DNA of 64,000 nt from Phyllobacterium myrsinacearum. GTDB taxonomy: Bacteria; Pseudomonadota; Alphaproteobacteria; Rhizobiales; Rhizobiaceae. The notes under the pieces were generated by a model. That model was not told where the DNA came from, made no database searches, and saw only the letters and a program-made list of their open reading frames with translations. Each line of letters starts with the position of its first letter. Within the stretch, counting starts at the first letter, position 1. A program made the translations under genes and the position numbers. Where the stretch lies: the NCBI RefSeq assembly GCF_002980555.1, contig NZ_PVBT01000003.1, positions 496,001 through 560,000 on the forward strand, given 5' to 3'. This document shows, one piece after another, positions 55,309 through 64,000 of this stretch.

Positions 55309-58300
55309 ATGAACCTTATGCCTACTCCCGAACTTCCCTTGATCCTGAGCGGCCGTGACGTCACCGCCGTTCTGGGGCCGACGAATACGGGGAAGACTCA
55401 TCTCGCCATTGAACGGATGCTGGCGCACCAGACCGGCATGATCGGCCTGCCGCTGCGCCTGCTGGCGCGCGAAGTCTATAACCGCGTTGCCGAACGGGTG
55501 GGGCTTGCCAATGTCGCGCTGATCACGGGCGAAGAAAAGATATCGCCGCCTGGCGCACGCTATGCGGTCTGCACCGTCGAAGCGATGCCGCGCCAGACCG
55601 ACATGGATTTCGTCGCCATCGACGAGGTCCAGCTCGCCAATGATCTGGAGCGCGGCCATATCTTCACAGACCGTATCCTGCACTTGCGGGGGCGCCAGGA
55701 AACATTGCTGCTGGGTGCGGCCACCATGCGCGGCATACTGGAGAAGCTGCTGCGCGGCATTTCGGTCGTCACGCGTCCGCGCCTGTCCAACCTGACCTAT
55801 GCCGGCTCGAAGAAGATCACGCGCCTGCCGCCGCGCACCGCAATCGTCGCCTTCGCTGCGGAGGAGGTCTATTCCATCGCCGAACTGATCCGCCGCCAGA
55901 ATGGCGGCGCCGCCGTGGTCATGGGTGCCCTGAGCCCGCGCACCCGCAATGCCCAGGTGGATCTCTATCAGTCGGGCGATGTGGATTATCTCGTCGCCAC
56001 CGACGCCATCGGCATGGGGCTCAACCTTGATGTCGATCACGTGGCCTTCGCCCAGGACCGCAAGTTTGACGGCTATCAGTTCCGCGACCTGTCGCCGGGC
56101 GAAATCGGCCAGATTGCCGGGCGCGCGGGACGGCACCTGCGTGACGGTACATTTGGTGTCACCGGGCAGATCTCGGGTTTTTCCGAGGAACTGGTGCAGC
56201 GGGTGGAATCGCATGCCTTCGATTCCGTCAAGATTTTGCAATGGCGCACCGCCCGGTTCGATTTCTCCAGCCTTGACGCGTTGAAGCGGTCGATCGACAC
56301 GCCCGCGCCGGTGGAGGGATTGACCCGGGCACTGCCCGCGGTGGATCAGCAGGCACTCGACTATCTGTCGAAAGACCCGGATATCGCGCCGCTGGCCGAT
56401 ACGCCGGAACGGGTGGCGCTGCTGTGGGATGCCTGTGCCTTGCCGGACTACCGCAAAATTGCGCCGGCGCAGCATGCGGATATTATTGCATCGATCTATA
56501 CAGATCTCGTCGAACATGGTCATGTTAACGAAACGTACATGGGCGAACAGGTGCACCGGGCTGATACGACCGACGGCGATATCGATGCTTTGTCGCGGCG
56601 GATTGCCCAGATCAGAACTTGGACTTTTGTGTCGCATCGGCCGGGATGGCTGGCAGATCAGGCACATTGGCAAGAAAAGACGCGTGAAATTGAGGACAGA
56701 TTATCAGATGCACTGCATGAACGGTTGACGAAACGCTTCGTAGACCGCAGGACAAGCGTGCTTATGAGGCGCCTGAGAGAGAATACAATGCTAGAAGCCG
56801 AAATTAGCCCTGCCGGGGACGTTGTTGTCGAAGGGCACCATGTTGGACGTTTGGATGGATTCCGTTTCACTACGGACAGCCAGATCGATGGAACCGATGC
56901 AAAAGCCGTGAAGGCTGCCGCACAAAAAGCCTTGGCGACAGAGTTCGACAATCGCGCCGAGCGTTTTGCCGCTTCCGCGAATGGCGACTTCGCCCTGGGA
57001 TCGGACGGGACGCTGCGCTGGATTGGCGCTCCGGTCGCCTCGGTCGTCTCGGGCGAGCAGCCGCTGAAGCCCCGCGCGGTGCTTCTGGCCGACGAGCAGC
57101 TGACGGGACCGGCGCGCGACAAGGTCGCCGCGCGGGTTGACCGCTTCCTCGCCCATCATGTGGATACGGTGCTCAAGCCGCTGGTCGATCTTGCCAATGC
57201 CGATGCGCTGGTCGGGATCACCCGCGGACTGGCGTTCCAGCTGGTCGAAAATTTCGGCGTGCTGCAGCGCCGGGATGTGGCGGAAGATGTGCGCGGCCTC
57301 GATCAGGATTCGCGCGCTGCCCTGCGCCGCCTCGGTGTGCGCTTTGGCGCCTATCACGTCTTCCTGCCCGCATTGCTCAAACCGGCGCCTGCGGGTCTGC
57401 TGACGCTGCTGTGGGCGCTCAAGGAAGATGCCAGGGATCGCCCCGGCTATGGCGATGTGGTGCAGGTGCTGTCCGCAGGCCGCACATCGGTTGTCACCGA
57501 TCCCGCTTTCGATCCGGCCTTCTATCGCCTCGGCGGCTACCGGCTGCTCGGCCGGCGGGCCGTGCGCATCGATATTCTCGAGCGTCTGGCCGATCTCATC
57601 CGTCCGGCGCTGGCCTGGAAGCCGGGAAGCGGAACGCGGCCTGACGGTGCCTATGACGGCACGCGTTTCGTCGTCACGCCGGCGATGATGTCCATTCTCG
57701 GCGCCACTGCCGATGACATGGAAGAAATCCTCAAGAATCTCGGCTACCGCTCGGAAGCAACCGACGCTGCCGTTGTGTCGGCCAAGGTTGCCGAACTCGA
57801 TCCCGTCGCCCAGGCGCCTGCGCCGCAGGCCACCGCGCGGGAAGGCACCAAATCAGTCCCGGCGGCCGAACCGGTTGGTGACCCGATCGTCAAGCCGGTT
57901 GTCGAGGCTGCGGCGCCCGTTGCGGTTGCAGAGGAAGCGCCTGCAGCCATTGCTGAAACCGCCGCCGCTCCGGCAGCAGAAGACGCACCCAAGCCGGTGC
58001 TGCTCTGGCGCCAGGCACCGCGTTTCGAGGGCCGCAACAACAACCGCCGTCCCCAGGGCGGACGCGAGCAGCAGGCCCGCGGCGGTGACAGCCAGGGCGA
58101 GGAGCGTCAAAACCGGCAAAGCCGTCCGAACCGCAATGCCGGTCCGCAGGGTGAGCGCGGCGAGCGCAAGGAGTTCCGCGGCAAGGGCGGCAAGCCCGGC
58201 GGTGGCGAGCGCTTCCGGCAGGAAGGCGGCAAGCCTTCCGGCAAGCCCCAGCATCACGGCAAGCGCCCGGAGCGCGAAGAACGTCCGGTCAAGATCGACA

Positions 58301-58353
58301 TGGACTCCCCCTTCGCCAAATTGCTGGCGTTGAAGGAACAGATGAAGAAGTGA
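55309..58353 (+). CDS. SUV3-type DEAD/DExH RNA helicase with RGG-like basic tail
   Basis: 1014 residues. Helicase core as in mitochondrial SUV3: Walker A G-P-T-N-T-G-K-T at 23-30, motif II D-E-V-Q at 105-108, T-D-A-I-G-M-G-L-N-L near 230 and Q-I-A-G-R-A-G-R near 270. A long alphaproteobacterial middle region follows. From about residue 830 there is an Ala/Pro linker, then a Gly/Arg/Asn/Gln-rich disordered tail (about 905-990), and a closing motif M-D-S-P-F-A-K-L-L-A-L-K-E-Q. ATP-driven RNA unwinding in RNA decay or ribosome assembly is the likely role. Start ATG 55309, or 55318. Confidence 0.9.
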   Translation: MNLMPTPELPLILSGRDVTAVLGPTNTGKTHLAIERMLAHQTGMIGLPLRLLAREVYNRVAERVGLANVALITGEEKISPPGARYAVCTVEAMPRQTDMDFVAIDEVQLANDLERGHIFTDRILHLRGRQETLLLGAATMRGILEKLLRGISVVTRPRLSNLTYAGSKKITRLPPRTAIVAFAAEEVYSIAELIRRQNGGAAVVMGALSPRTRNAQVDLYQSGDVDYLVATDAIGMGLNLDVDHVAFAQDRKFDGYQFRDLSPGEIGQIAGRAGRHLRDGTFGVTGQISGFSEELVQRVESHAFDSVKILQWRTARFDFSSLDALKRSIDTPAPVEGLTRALPAVDQQALDYLSKDPDIAPLADTPERVALLWDACALPDYRKIAPAQHADIIASIYTDLVEHGHVNETYMGEQVHRADTTDGDIDALSRRIAQIRTWTFVSHRPGWLADQAHWQEKTREIEDRLSDALHERLTKRFVDRRTSVLMRRLRENTMLEAEISPAGDVVVEGHHVGRLDGFRFTTDSQIDGTDAKAVKAAAQKALATEFDNRAERFAASANGDFALGSDGTLRWIGAPVASVVSGEQPLKPRAVLLADEQLTGPARDKVAARVDRFLAHHVDTVLKPLVDLANADALVGITRGLAFQLVENFGVLQRRDVAEDVRGLDQDSRAALRRLGVRFGAYHVFLPALLKPAPAGLLTLLWALKEDARDRPGYGDVVQVLSAGRTSVVTDPAFDPAFYRLGGYRLLGRRAVRIDILERLADLIRPALAWKPGSGTRPDGAYDGTRFVVTPAMMSILGATADDMEEILKNLGYRSEATDAAVVSAKVAELDPVAQAPAPQATAREGTKSVPAAEPVGDPIVKPVVEAAAPVAVAEEAPAAIAETAAAPAAEDAPKPVLLWRQAPRFEGRNNNRRPQGGREQQARGGDSQGEERQNRQSRPNRNAGPQGERGERKEFRGKGGKPGGGERFRQEGGKPSGKPQHHGKRPEREERPVKIDMDSPFAKLLALKEQMKK

Positions 58354-58367
58354 GGGTCTGACCCCAG

Positions 58368-58772
58368 ATGACGGGAACCGACAGGCAGCGCATCGACAAG
58401 TGGCTGTTTTTCGCGCGGGTGGTCAAATCCCGTTCCCTCGCTGCAAAACTGGCATCGGGCGGCAACGTCCGTGTCAACAAGGACAAGATCGACCAGCCAT
58501 CACACGGGGTCAAACCCGGTGATGTGCTGACGATTACGCTGGACCGGCGCATTCTCATTTACAAAGTCCTGTCCGGCGGTACCCGGCGCGGGCCCGCCGA
58601 GGAGGCGCGCGCGCTGTACGAGGACATTTCTCCGCCGCCGCCGCCAAAGGATGCCGTGAGCCGCCTTGACATGCTGCCCAGGCGCGACGCGTGCAGCGGC
58701 CGGCCCACGAAGCGCGAGCGGCGGGATGTCGACCGGCTGATGAAGGGCCGGCCTGACGGCTCCGAAGATTAG
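58368..58772 (+). CDS. S4 domain RNA-binding protein (Hsp15-like)
   Basis: 134 residues. S4 domain R-I-D-K-W-L-F-F-A-R-V-V-K-S-R-S-L-A-A-K-L near the start with V-R-V-N-K-D-K-I; charged tail ending R-R-D-V-D-R-L-M-K-G-R. Hsp15 rescues stalled 50S subunits carrying peptidyl-tRNA in E. coli. It lies 14 bases after the helicase gene, so the two RNA-binding proteins are probably co-transcribed. Confidence 0.92.
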   Translation: MTGTDRQRIDKWLFFARVVKSRSLAAKLASGGNVRVNKDKIDQPSHGVKPGDVLTITLDRRILIYKVLSGGTRRGPAEEARALYEDISPPPPPKDAVSRLDMLPRRDACSGRPTKRERRDVDRLMKGRPDGSED

Positions 58773-59083
58773 TTTGCGATGAAAAACATGGAAATATCGA
58801 AATTATCTCCAAAATGGTCGGCCGGGCTAAAATATTATTTCCGGAATGCCTATATTGGGAGATGATGGTTGCTTGTCGGCGGACCATCGCGATGCGATGA
58901 ATGGCACGCTGCGGACTTGGACAATGGCTCGGTCCTGATGTGATGAAGACAATCCCTTTGCACGTCGAGATTTTCCGGGCCGCGTTCTGGTGCCGCAGTC
59001 CGTTTTCCCCTCTTGTCAGGCCGGTGCCAAATCGTTACCTCAACCGCTGACACGCTGACTATGGTGTCTTCAGGAGCCAGTAA
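58773..59083. other. Intergenic region before fdxA
   Basis: About 310 bases; AT-rich at the start, then average composition. It contains three very short open frames, the longest 35 codons at 58943-59050, none with a ribosome binding site. No clear promoter or terminator could be placed. Confidence 0.4.
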
Positions 59084-59422
59084 ATGACATATGTTGTGAC
59101 CGACAATTGCATCCGCTGCAAATATATGGATTGCGTTGAGGTCTGTCCGGTCGATTGTTTTTACGAAGGTGAGAACATGCTCGTCATCCATCCGGATGAG
59201 TGCATCGATTGCGGCGTGTGCGAACCCGAATGCCCTGCGGAGGCCATCAAGCCGGATACCGAGCCGGGTCTTGACAGCTGGCTGCAGCTGAACTCGGAAT
59301 ATGCGGAAAAATGGCCGAATATTTCGGCGAAGAAAGATGCGCCCAGCGATGCCAAGGAAATGGACGGCGTCACCGGTAAGCTCGAGAAGTACTTCTCACC
59401 GGAACCGGGCGAAGGCGACTAA
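59084..59422 (+). CDS. fdxA: Seven-iron ferredoxin FdxA
   Basis: 112 residues. [19 protein letters not shown] supplies ligands of the 3Fe-4S and 4Fe-4S centres, and [12 protein letters not shown] the second cluster, as in Azotobacter ferredoxin I-type proteins. C-terminal extension of about 50 residues is usual. A low-potential electron carrier; partner unknown. CAGGAG precedes the ATG. Confidence 0.95.
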   Translation: MTYVVTDNCIRCKYMDCVEVCPVDCFYEGENMLVIHPDECIDCGVCEPECPAEAIKPDTEPGLDSWLQLNSEYAEKWPNISAKKDAPSDAKEMDGVTGKLEKYFSPEPGEGD

Positions 59423-59504
59423 ACTTATTCGCGTGCCACAAGACTGATTTGCCCTGAAAATCAAGTCTTGCAATGCGTTTAGTTTGCGCTTGTGCAGCAA
59501 AAAG

Positions 59505-59533
59505 TTGATTCTGATCACTTTTCGTGTTATGGT
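59505..59533 (+). promoter_or_regulatory. Possible carD promoter
   Basis: TTGATT at 59505-59510, 17 bases, TATGGT at 59528-59533, in the 350-base gap between fdxA and carD. Transcription from here would give a leader of about 230 bases; nothing else recognisable lies in the gap. Confidence 0.4.
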
Positions 59534-59772
59534 GCCGCGATATGTTGATCATTGGACGTCAATTTCGTGGCGCTAAAGCATAAATCACCAATCGGCTAGA
59601 TTTTTTCCGGACTTAACAGTTCAGGTTGAGGTTCTTTGATTGTGACCCGTCCTGCTGTTTGGTCCGGATTGCTTTGCGTGAAAATATTGACGGCCGACAA
59701 ACCGGGTTCCGGTTTCCAGTGATTGGTTTAACCGGTGCGTTTTGCCGGGCGCAGCAGGGAGTAATGAAGCGC

Positions 59773-60372
59773 ATGACAGCAGTTCCGCAGAAGAAGACCG
59801 CCCAGCGTATCGGATTCAAGACGGGTGAGTTTATTGTATATCCGGCTCACGGCGTAGGCCAGATCGTCAATATCGAAGAGCAGGAAGTTGCGGGCCACAA
59901 GCTCGAGCTTTTCGTGATTGACTTTCAGAAGGACAAGATGCGCTTGAAGGTACCGGTTGCCAAGGCAACCGCCATTGGTATGCGCAAACTCTCAGAAACA
60001 GATTATGTCGACCGTGCCCTGAAGGTTGTTCAGGGACGTGCCCGCATCAAGCGCACCATGTGGTCCCGCCGGGCGCAGGAATATGATGCAAAGATCAATT
60101 CGGGCGACCTGATTTCCATTTCGGAAGTTGTCCGCGATCTTTTCCGTGCCGACAATCAGCCTGAGCAGTCCTATTCCGAACGCCAGCTCTATGAAGCAGC
60201 GCTCGACCGCATGGCCCGTGAAATTTCCGCCGTCAACAAGATGTCGGAAACGGAAGCCGTCCGCCTGATCGAAGTCAATCTCGCCAAAGGTCCCAAGCGC
60301 GGCGCGAAGACTGAAGAAGCTGAAGCTGATGCGGACATGTCCGTTGAAGACGAGCAGGAAGAAGCTGCATAA
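59773..60372 (+). CDS. CarD/CdnL family transcription factor
   Basis: 199 residues. CarD RNA-polymerase interaction domain (F-K-T-G-E-F-I-V-Y-P-A-H-G-V-G-Q-I-V-N-I-E-E-Q-E-V) followed by a helical DNA-binding part and an acidic end (E-A-D-A-D-M-S-V-E-D-E-Q-E-E). Binds the beta subunit and stabilises open complexes at rRNA and other promoters. I prefer ATG 59773 (GGGAG nine bases upstream); 59764 and longer readings are open but the ribosome site would be too close or absent. Confidence 0.93.
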   Translation: MTAVPQKKTAQRIGFKTGEFIVYPAHGVGQIVNIEEQEVAGHKLELFVIDFQKDKMRLKVPVAKATAIGMRKLSETDYVDRALKVVQGRARIKRTMWSRRAQEYDAKINSGDLISISEVVRDLFRADNQPEQSYSERQLYEAALDRMAREISAVNKMSETEAVRLIEVNLAKGPKRGAKTEEAEADADMSVEDEQEEAA

Positions 60373-60394
60373 TAGCGGGTTCATCCCTTTCAAC

Positions 60395-60423
60395 AAAAAG
60401 CCCGGTTTTACCGGGCTTTTTTG
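60395..60423. terminator. Rho-independent terminator between carD and the M48 gene
   Basis: AAAAAGCCCGG-TTTTA-CCGGGCTTTTTT, A and T flanks on both sides, so it can serve both convergent genes. Confidence 0.92.
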
Positions 60424-61935
60424 TTATTCGCTGATGATTTTCACCTTGTCGCCGACGGAAACCGTGCCGCCGGGCGGCAGGGCGTTGATCAGCCGGAAGA
60501 GATCCAGCTTGCGGTCCGTACCCATGATCTGGCTGGAGAGGCTGGCAAGCGTATCGCCCGGCTTGACCGTGACAACGCGGATCCGCAGCGGCTTGATGTT
60601 GGCCTTTTCCTGCGCCGTCAGCAGATGGAAGCTCTGCGTCACCGTCTGCGCCGCCGGCATCAATGCCGTGCTGCCCGTGGGTGCGGCGGTCAGGAAGCGA
60701 TAGATGCGGTCGCCGGAATTCACGACGAAGATATCGAACTCCCAGCGGTCTGCCTTGGCCTTTGCCGTTGCGGCGGGCATGCCGTTGAATGTCGTCGCCT
60801 TGACGCTGGCATCGTCAAGCCCGGTCACCCAGCCGCTGCGCATATAGTCGACCATCGACGTCTTGCCGGAAATCTGGGTTCCGTCGAAGCGGATCGCGAC
60901 TTCGCCGGGGCCGGTTGCCATGACGGCTGCGGCTGAGTTGTCGATGACAAAGCCGTCCGGCACGGTGAAACTGACGCCGAGCAGCGGGTGCACGAAGGTG
61001 CGGCCACGGACATAGCCTTCTTCCGGCGTGTCGCCATAGAGCAGTCCGTCAACGCCCTGCAGGAAGGAATCGCGGTCCGTCGTGCCGACGCCGGGCGCAC
61101 CGATCTTGCGGGCATGGCCGCGCGCCAGCTCGATGCGCTGCGGCGCGGAGGGATGGCTGGCGAGGAAGTCAAGGCTCGCATCGGTCGCGCCGGAGACATT
61201 GCGGAAATCCGCATAGGCCGCCATCGACTGCAGGAAGCGGGCCGCGGCAAAGGGGTCGTATCCGGCTTCGCCGATCATCTTGATGCCGATGGCATCCGCC
61301 TGCAATTCCTGATTGCGCGAGAACTGCGCCATGCGCAGCTTGCCGCGAATGAGCGCCTCGCGGCCCGCCTGGTCGTCCTGCAGGACCTCCGAGACGACGC
61401 GGCCGGCGATGACGGCTTCCGCCTCGCGCTGCTGGCGTTCGATGCCGTGATTGGCGATCACATGGCCCATTTCATGGGCGATGACGGCGGCAAGTTCCGC
61501 GCTGTCATTGGCCAGAGCGAGCAGGCCGCGGGTCACATAGAGATAGCCGCCCGGCAGCGCGAAGGCATTGATGTTGGGCGAATTGAGGATGGTGATGCGG
61601 TAGGTATGGGTCGGATTGTCCGATACGGTGGTCAGATTGCCGACGACCTTGGCAACCATGCGTTCGAGCTTCGCATCCTTGTACTCGCCGCCATAGGTGG
61701 CAAGGATGCGGGGATGCTGTTCGGCACTCAGCTTGGCCAGCCGGTCATTCTTCGAAACATTGTCGACGATGACTGGGCTTGATGACGGGCCGAGCGCATC
61801 TTCCTTGGTGACGTTGAGCACCTGGCAACCCGACAGGAAGGCGAGCAGCAGCGTTGTCGAAATCACGGTCGTGCTTCGTACTGCCGGATGAAACCGTCGA
61901 TTGCTGATGGGGAAAATGTGCGAGCCCAGAATCAT
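60424..61935 (-). CDS. M48 family metalloprotease lipoprotein with LysM-like C-terminus
   Basis: 503 residues. Lipoprotein signal with L-S-G-C (Cys37); M48 peptidase domain with zinc motif H-E-M-G-H at 154-158 and the third-ligand helix E-L-Q-A-D near 215; middle domain; and a LysM-like end (V-V-T-V-K-P-G-D-T-L-A-S-L-S). Relatives (BepA/LoiP type) act on outer-membrane assembly in the periplasm; the LysM part suggests peptidoglycan contact. Single gene. Confidence 0.92.
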   Translation of the reverse strand: MILGSHIFPISNRRFHPAVRSTTVISTTLLLAFLSGCQVLNVTKEDALGPSSSPVIVDNVSKNDRLAKLSAEQHPRILATYGGEYKDAKLERMVAKVVGNLTTVSDNPTHTYRITILNSPNINAFALPGGYLYVTRGLLALANDSAELAAVIAHEMGHVIANHGIERQQREAEAVIAGRVVSEVLQDDQAGREALIRGKLRMAQFSRNQELQADAIGIKMIGEAGYDPFAAARFLQSMAAYADFRNVSGATDASLDFLASHPSAPQRIELARGHARKIGAPGVGTTDRDSFLQGVDGLLYGDTPEEGYVRGRTFVHPLLGVSFTVPDGFVIDNSAAAVMATGPGEVAIRFDGTQISGKTSMVDYMRSGWVTGLDDASVKATTFNGMPAATAKAKADRWEFDIFVVNSGDRIYRFLTAAPTGSTALMPAAQTVTQSFHLLTAQEKANIKPLRIRVVTVKPGDTLASLSSQIMGTDRKLDLFRLINALPPGGTVSVGDKVKIISE

Positions 61936-62093
61936 GTCCTCATGTCGTGCGGCGCCGGTGCCAACGCTAAAACCAAGTTCTCACTCGTCTTTTGCCTGCG
62001 GAATCGGTGTGCTTACTTTCTAGCTAGCCCGTTGAGCAGGCCGGGGCAAGAATTACATTGATTTCTTATGAGGCCCATTGAGTACAAAATATG

Positions 62094-62855
62094 TCAAAGT
62101 GATAACTCTTGCGAGCCGAGATATTTTCGCAACAGGGAAGGGCCTTTGGCCGCGAGCAATTCTCCGGCGGGACCCGATGCTGCCACGTGGCCATTTTCCA
62201 GAAAGAACAGTGTCGATGGTATACGCAAAGCATCGTCCGGATGATGGGTGACCATCACAATGGTCATCCCAGTATCTTTTTGCAGTTGTCCGACCAGATC
62301 AAGCATTTCATGGCGCAATGCTGGGCCGAGAGAAGCAAAGGCTTCGTCGAGCAACAGTACAGGCCGGTTGCGCACCAGCGCCCGGGCAATGGCCACGCGC
62401 TGGCGTTCCCCGCCCGACAGTGCCGCCGGTTTGCGCGGCTCCTTGCCCGCGAGCCCGACCTTGGCGATGGCGTCGTGGACCGCCTGCCGATCCGCCGCGT
62501 CGAGGCGCAGACCCGGCCGGCGGCCAAGACCGACATTGGCGGCAACGTCGAGATGGGCAAAAAGATTGTTGTCCTGAAACACCATGGAAACCGGGCGCCG
62601 GGACGGTTCGGCATGCGTGACATCGGCACCGCCGATCAGCACGCGGCCGGAGAGGGGCGTCTCGAAACCGGCAATGAGGTTGAGAACCGTGGATTTACCC
62701 GCACCGCTCGGCCCGATGATGGCGGCGATCGACGACGCTTCGATGGCAAGGTCGAAACGCATGGCCATATCGCCATAATCGAAACGAACGGCATCCAGCC
62801 GGATCGCGGCGCCGCCGGTTGTGGTCTTTTCCGTTTGCTCAACCATCTCTTGCAT
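62094..62855 (-). CDS. thiQ: Thiamine ABC transporter ATPase ThiQ
   Basis: 253 residues. Walker [22 protein letters not shown] (ThiQ/PotA-like Q-loop), signature L-S-G-G-E-R-Q-R-V and Walker [12 protein letters not shown]. The D-E-A-F Walker B ending and N-N-L-F-A-H-L are ThiQ marks. The start is ATG 62855 (alternative 62846), overlapping the end of thiP. Energises thiamine/TPP uptake. Confidence 0.9.
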   Translation of the reverse strand: MQEMVEQTEKTTTGGAAIRLDAVRFDYGDMAMRFDLAIEASSIAAIIGPSGAGKSTVLNLIAGFETPLSGRVLIGGADVTHAEPSRRPVSMVFQDNNLFAHLDVAANVGLGRRPGLRLDAADRQAVHDAIAKVGLAGKEPRKPAALSGGERQRVAIARALVRNRPVLLLDEAFASLGPALRHEMLDLVGQLQKDTGMTIVMVTHHPDDALRIPSTLFFLENGHVAASGPAGELLAAKGPSLLRKYLGSQELSL

Positions 62856-64000
62856 TGTCCTGTCGGGCGAGGCTGGCCGCACCGCGGTCGGCTGCAACCA
62901 TCAAGAGCAGGCACAGGGCACCCAGGATCAGGGCCAGTCCTGCCGCATCCTGTGTGCGATAACTTCCCATGCGCTGCAAGAGCAGGAACGGCAGGGTCTG
63001 GATGGAATCACTGCCGAACAGCGCGATGGTGCCAAGATCGCCGAGCGACAGGGCCATGGCAAAGGCGAAGGCGACACCGATGGGCAGGCGCAAGGCCGGC
63101 CAGTCGATCAGGCGCAGCCGGTCCCAGCCGGTGATGCCGAGCTGGAGGCAAAGCCGGTTGTGGCGGCTTGCCGCCGTATCCCAGGCCGGGCGCAGGATGC
63201 GGAAGGCAAAGGGCACGGCCATGGCGGCATTGACGCCGATGACCATGACGGGCGCAAGGCTGAACGGATCGAGCGCATGGCGCGAGAGGATGAACCAGCC
63301 GGCGCCGATGACAATGGGCGGCACCACCATGATCAGGCTTGCCCCCAGATCCAGTGACCGTTCGAACAGGCGAGGCGCAACCGTTCGCCGCCGGCTTTGC
63401 TGATATTCCCGGGCCATCACCAGCGACAGCGATATGGCGAGGGAGAGCAGGGCCGCGGCCGCGCCAAGCACGATGCTTGTCGCAATGGCGCGCCAGACCG
63501 TGGCTTCGCTCAAGAGACGCGCCAGGTCGGCGCCAAGCCCGGCGACAACGGTTCCGCCCATGGGCAGGCCGACGAAGAGCAGTCCGAGCAGAATGATGGC
63601 TGTGTTGGCGCATTGCGCTGCACGGCTTGGCTGCTCGAAGCGCCGCGTGGCCGTCTGGAGACTGAAGCCTTCCTCCGCCGGTTTGCCTGTCAGGCCGAGC
63701 AGCAGCAGGACGGCGATGGTCAGGCCCAGCTGCAGCAGGGTGAGCGAGACGGCGCGGGCAATATCGAAGTCGAAATGCAGGGACTGGTAGATCGCCACTT
63801 CCAGCGTGGTGGCGCGGGGGCCGCCGCCCAGGGTCAGCACGATCGTGAACGAGGTGATGCAGAGCATGAAGATCAGCCCGGCAATACCGGACAGATTGCG
63901 GCGGATGACCGGCCATTCGATCAGGCGAAAGCGGGCCCAGCCGCCCATGCCGAGCTGCGCCGAGAGCTTCCAGTAATCCGGCGGAATGGAATCAAGGCTT
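62839..64000 (-). CDS. thiP: Thiamine ABC transporter permease ThiP (cut by window edge)
   Basis: The frame is open to base 64000 ([18 protein letters not shown]), so the first part of the gene is missing. The visible 386 residues cover the last of the first permease half and the whole second half (about 10 hydrophobic segments), with two EAA-type loops ([30 protein letters not shown]) as expected for the fused ThiP. The binding-protein gene and any TPP riboswitch would lie beyond the window. Confidence 0.9.
   Translation of the reverse strand, partial: SLDSIPPDYWKLSAQLGMGGWARFRLIEWPVIRRNLSGIAGLIFMLCITSFTIVLTLGGGPRATTLEVAIYQSLHFDFDIARAVSLTLLQLGLTIAVLLLLGLTGKPAEEGFSLQTATRRFEQPSRAAQCANTAIILLGLLFVGLPMGGTVVAGLGADLARLLSEATVWRAIATSIVLGAAAALLSLAISLSLVMAREYQQSRRRTVAPRLFERSLDLGASLIMVVPPIVIGAGWFILSRHALDPFSLAPVMVIGVNAAMAVPFAFRILRPAWDTAASRHNRLCLQLGITGWDRLRLIDWPALRLPIGVAFAFAMALSLGDLGTIALFGSDSIQTLPFLLLQRMGSYRTQDAAGLALILGALCLLLMVAADRGAASLARQDNARDG

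Noticed and set aside
58943-59050. 35-codon open frame upstream of fdxA
   Set aside because: No ribosome binding site, composition not coding-like, no recognisable sequence.

Overview
The window is about 62% GC and reads as alphaproteobacterial chromosome of the order Hyphomicrobiales (Rhizobiales). A Brucella/Ochrobactrum-like or closely allied genus is most likely. The signs are an imuA-imuB-dnaE2 cassette with a GAAC-N7-GAAC type LexA box, the rplU-rpmA-obgE-proB-proA-nadD-rsfS-rlmH order, a liv operon with a DUF6867 gene, a SUV3-type helicase followed by S4-domain, fdxA and carD genes, a hydroxyproline epimerase that closely resembles Brucella PrpA as I recall it, and a roughly 100-bp palindrome of the Bru-RS kind. 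The genus is an inference from remembered sequence, not from a search. Nearly all of the window is ordinary chromosomal backbone. I see no prophage, insertion sequence, CRISPR array or rRNA; there is one tRNA gene, tRNA-Ser(CGA).

Layout. 1-4.5 kb: SOS mutagenesis cassette (minus strand, dnaE2 cut by the window edge), an Lrp regulator and a divergent saccharopine-dehydrogenase-like gene. 4.6-12.4 kb: an ABC importer of the nitrate/sulfonate/taurine type, two MHS-type MFS carriers around an M29 aminopeptidase, and a Tat-exported superoxide dismutase. 12.4-15.6 kb: an envelope and unknown block with a basic hypothetical protein, a GTAAC-repeat region containing a perfect DnaA box, an orphan MlaD/MCE protein, a lipoprotein gene interrupted by a stop, a 50-residue membrane protein and a DUF2807 protein. 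15.7-23.4 kb: tRNA-Ser and the housekeeping run rplU to rlmH, with two palindromic repeat elements. 23.4-30.4 kb: DUF3011 protein, LysR/mmsA pair, and a GntR-controlled hydroxyproline degradation operon. 30.5-36.8 kb: a complete branched-chain amino-acid ABC importer whose LivG carries a fused helix-hairpin-helix domain. 36.9-42.5 kb: pyruvate carboxylase, DeoR regulator and MFS carrier. 42.5-48.6 kb: patatin/bdhA pair, ispG, ispA, mtgA, rpmF. 48.6-54.6 kb: DHA2 exporter/LysR pair, GlcG-like protein, phaR and phaAB. 54.6-64 kb: a 680-bp intergenic region with two diverged direct repeats, helicase, S4 protein, fdxA, carD, an M48 lipoprotein protease and thiQP (thiP cut by the edge).

Functional links. 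Polyhydroxybutyrate metabolism is over-represented: phaA, phaB, phaR, 3-hydroxybutyrate dehydrogenase and a coupled patatin hydrolase, together with acetyl-CoA/pyruvate anaplerosis (pyc). Amino-acid scavenging is the second theme (liv importer, hydroxyproline catabolism, Lrp and saccharopine dehydrogenase, mmsA, proBA). The features that conventional annotation explains least are the GTAAC cluster with its DnaA box (12.87-13.07 kb), the repeat region rich in GANTC sites upstream of the helicase (54.7-55.2 kb), the LivG-HhH fusion, and several perfect palindromes that look like operators in front of the hyp, liv, deoR and pha genes.
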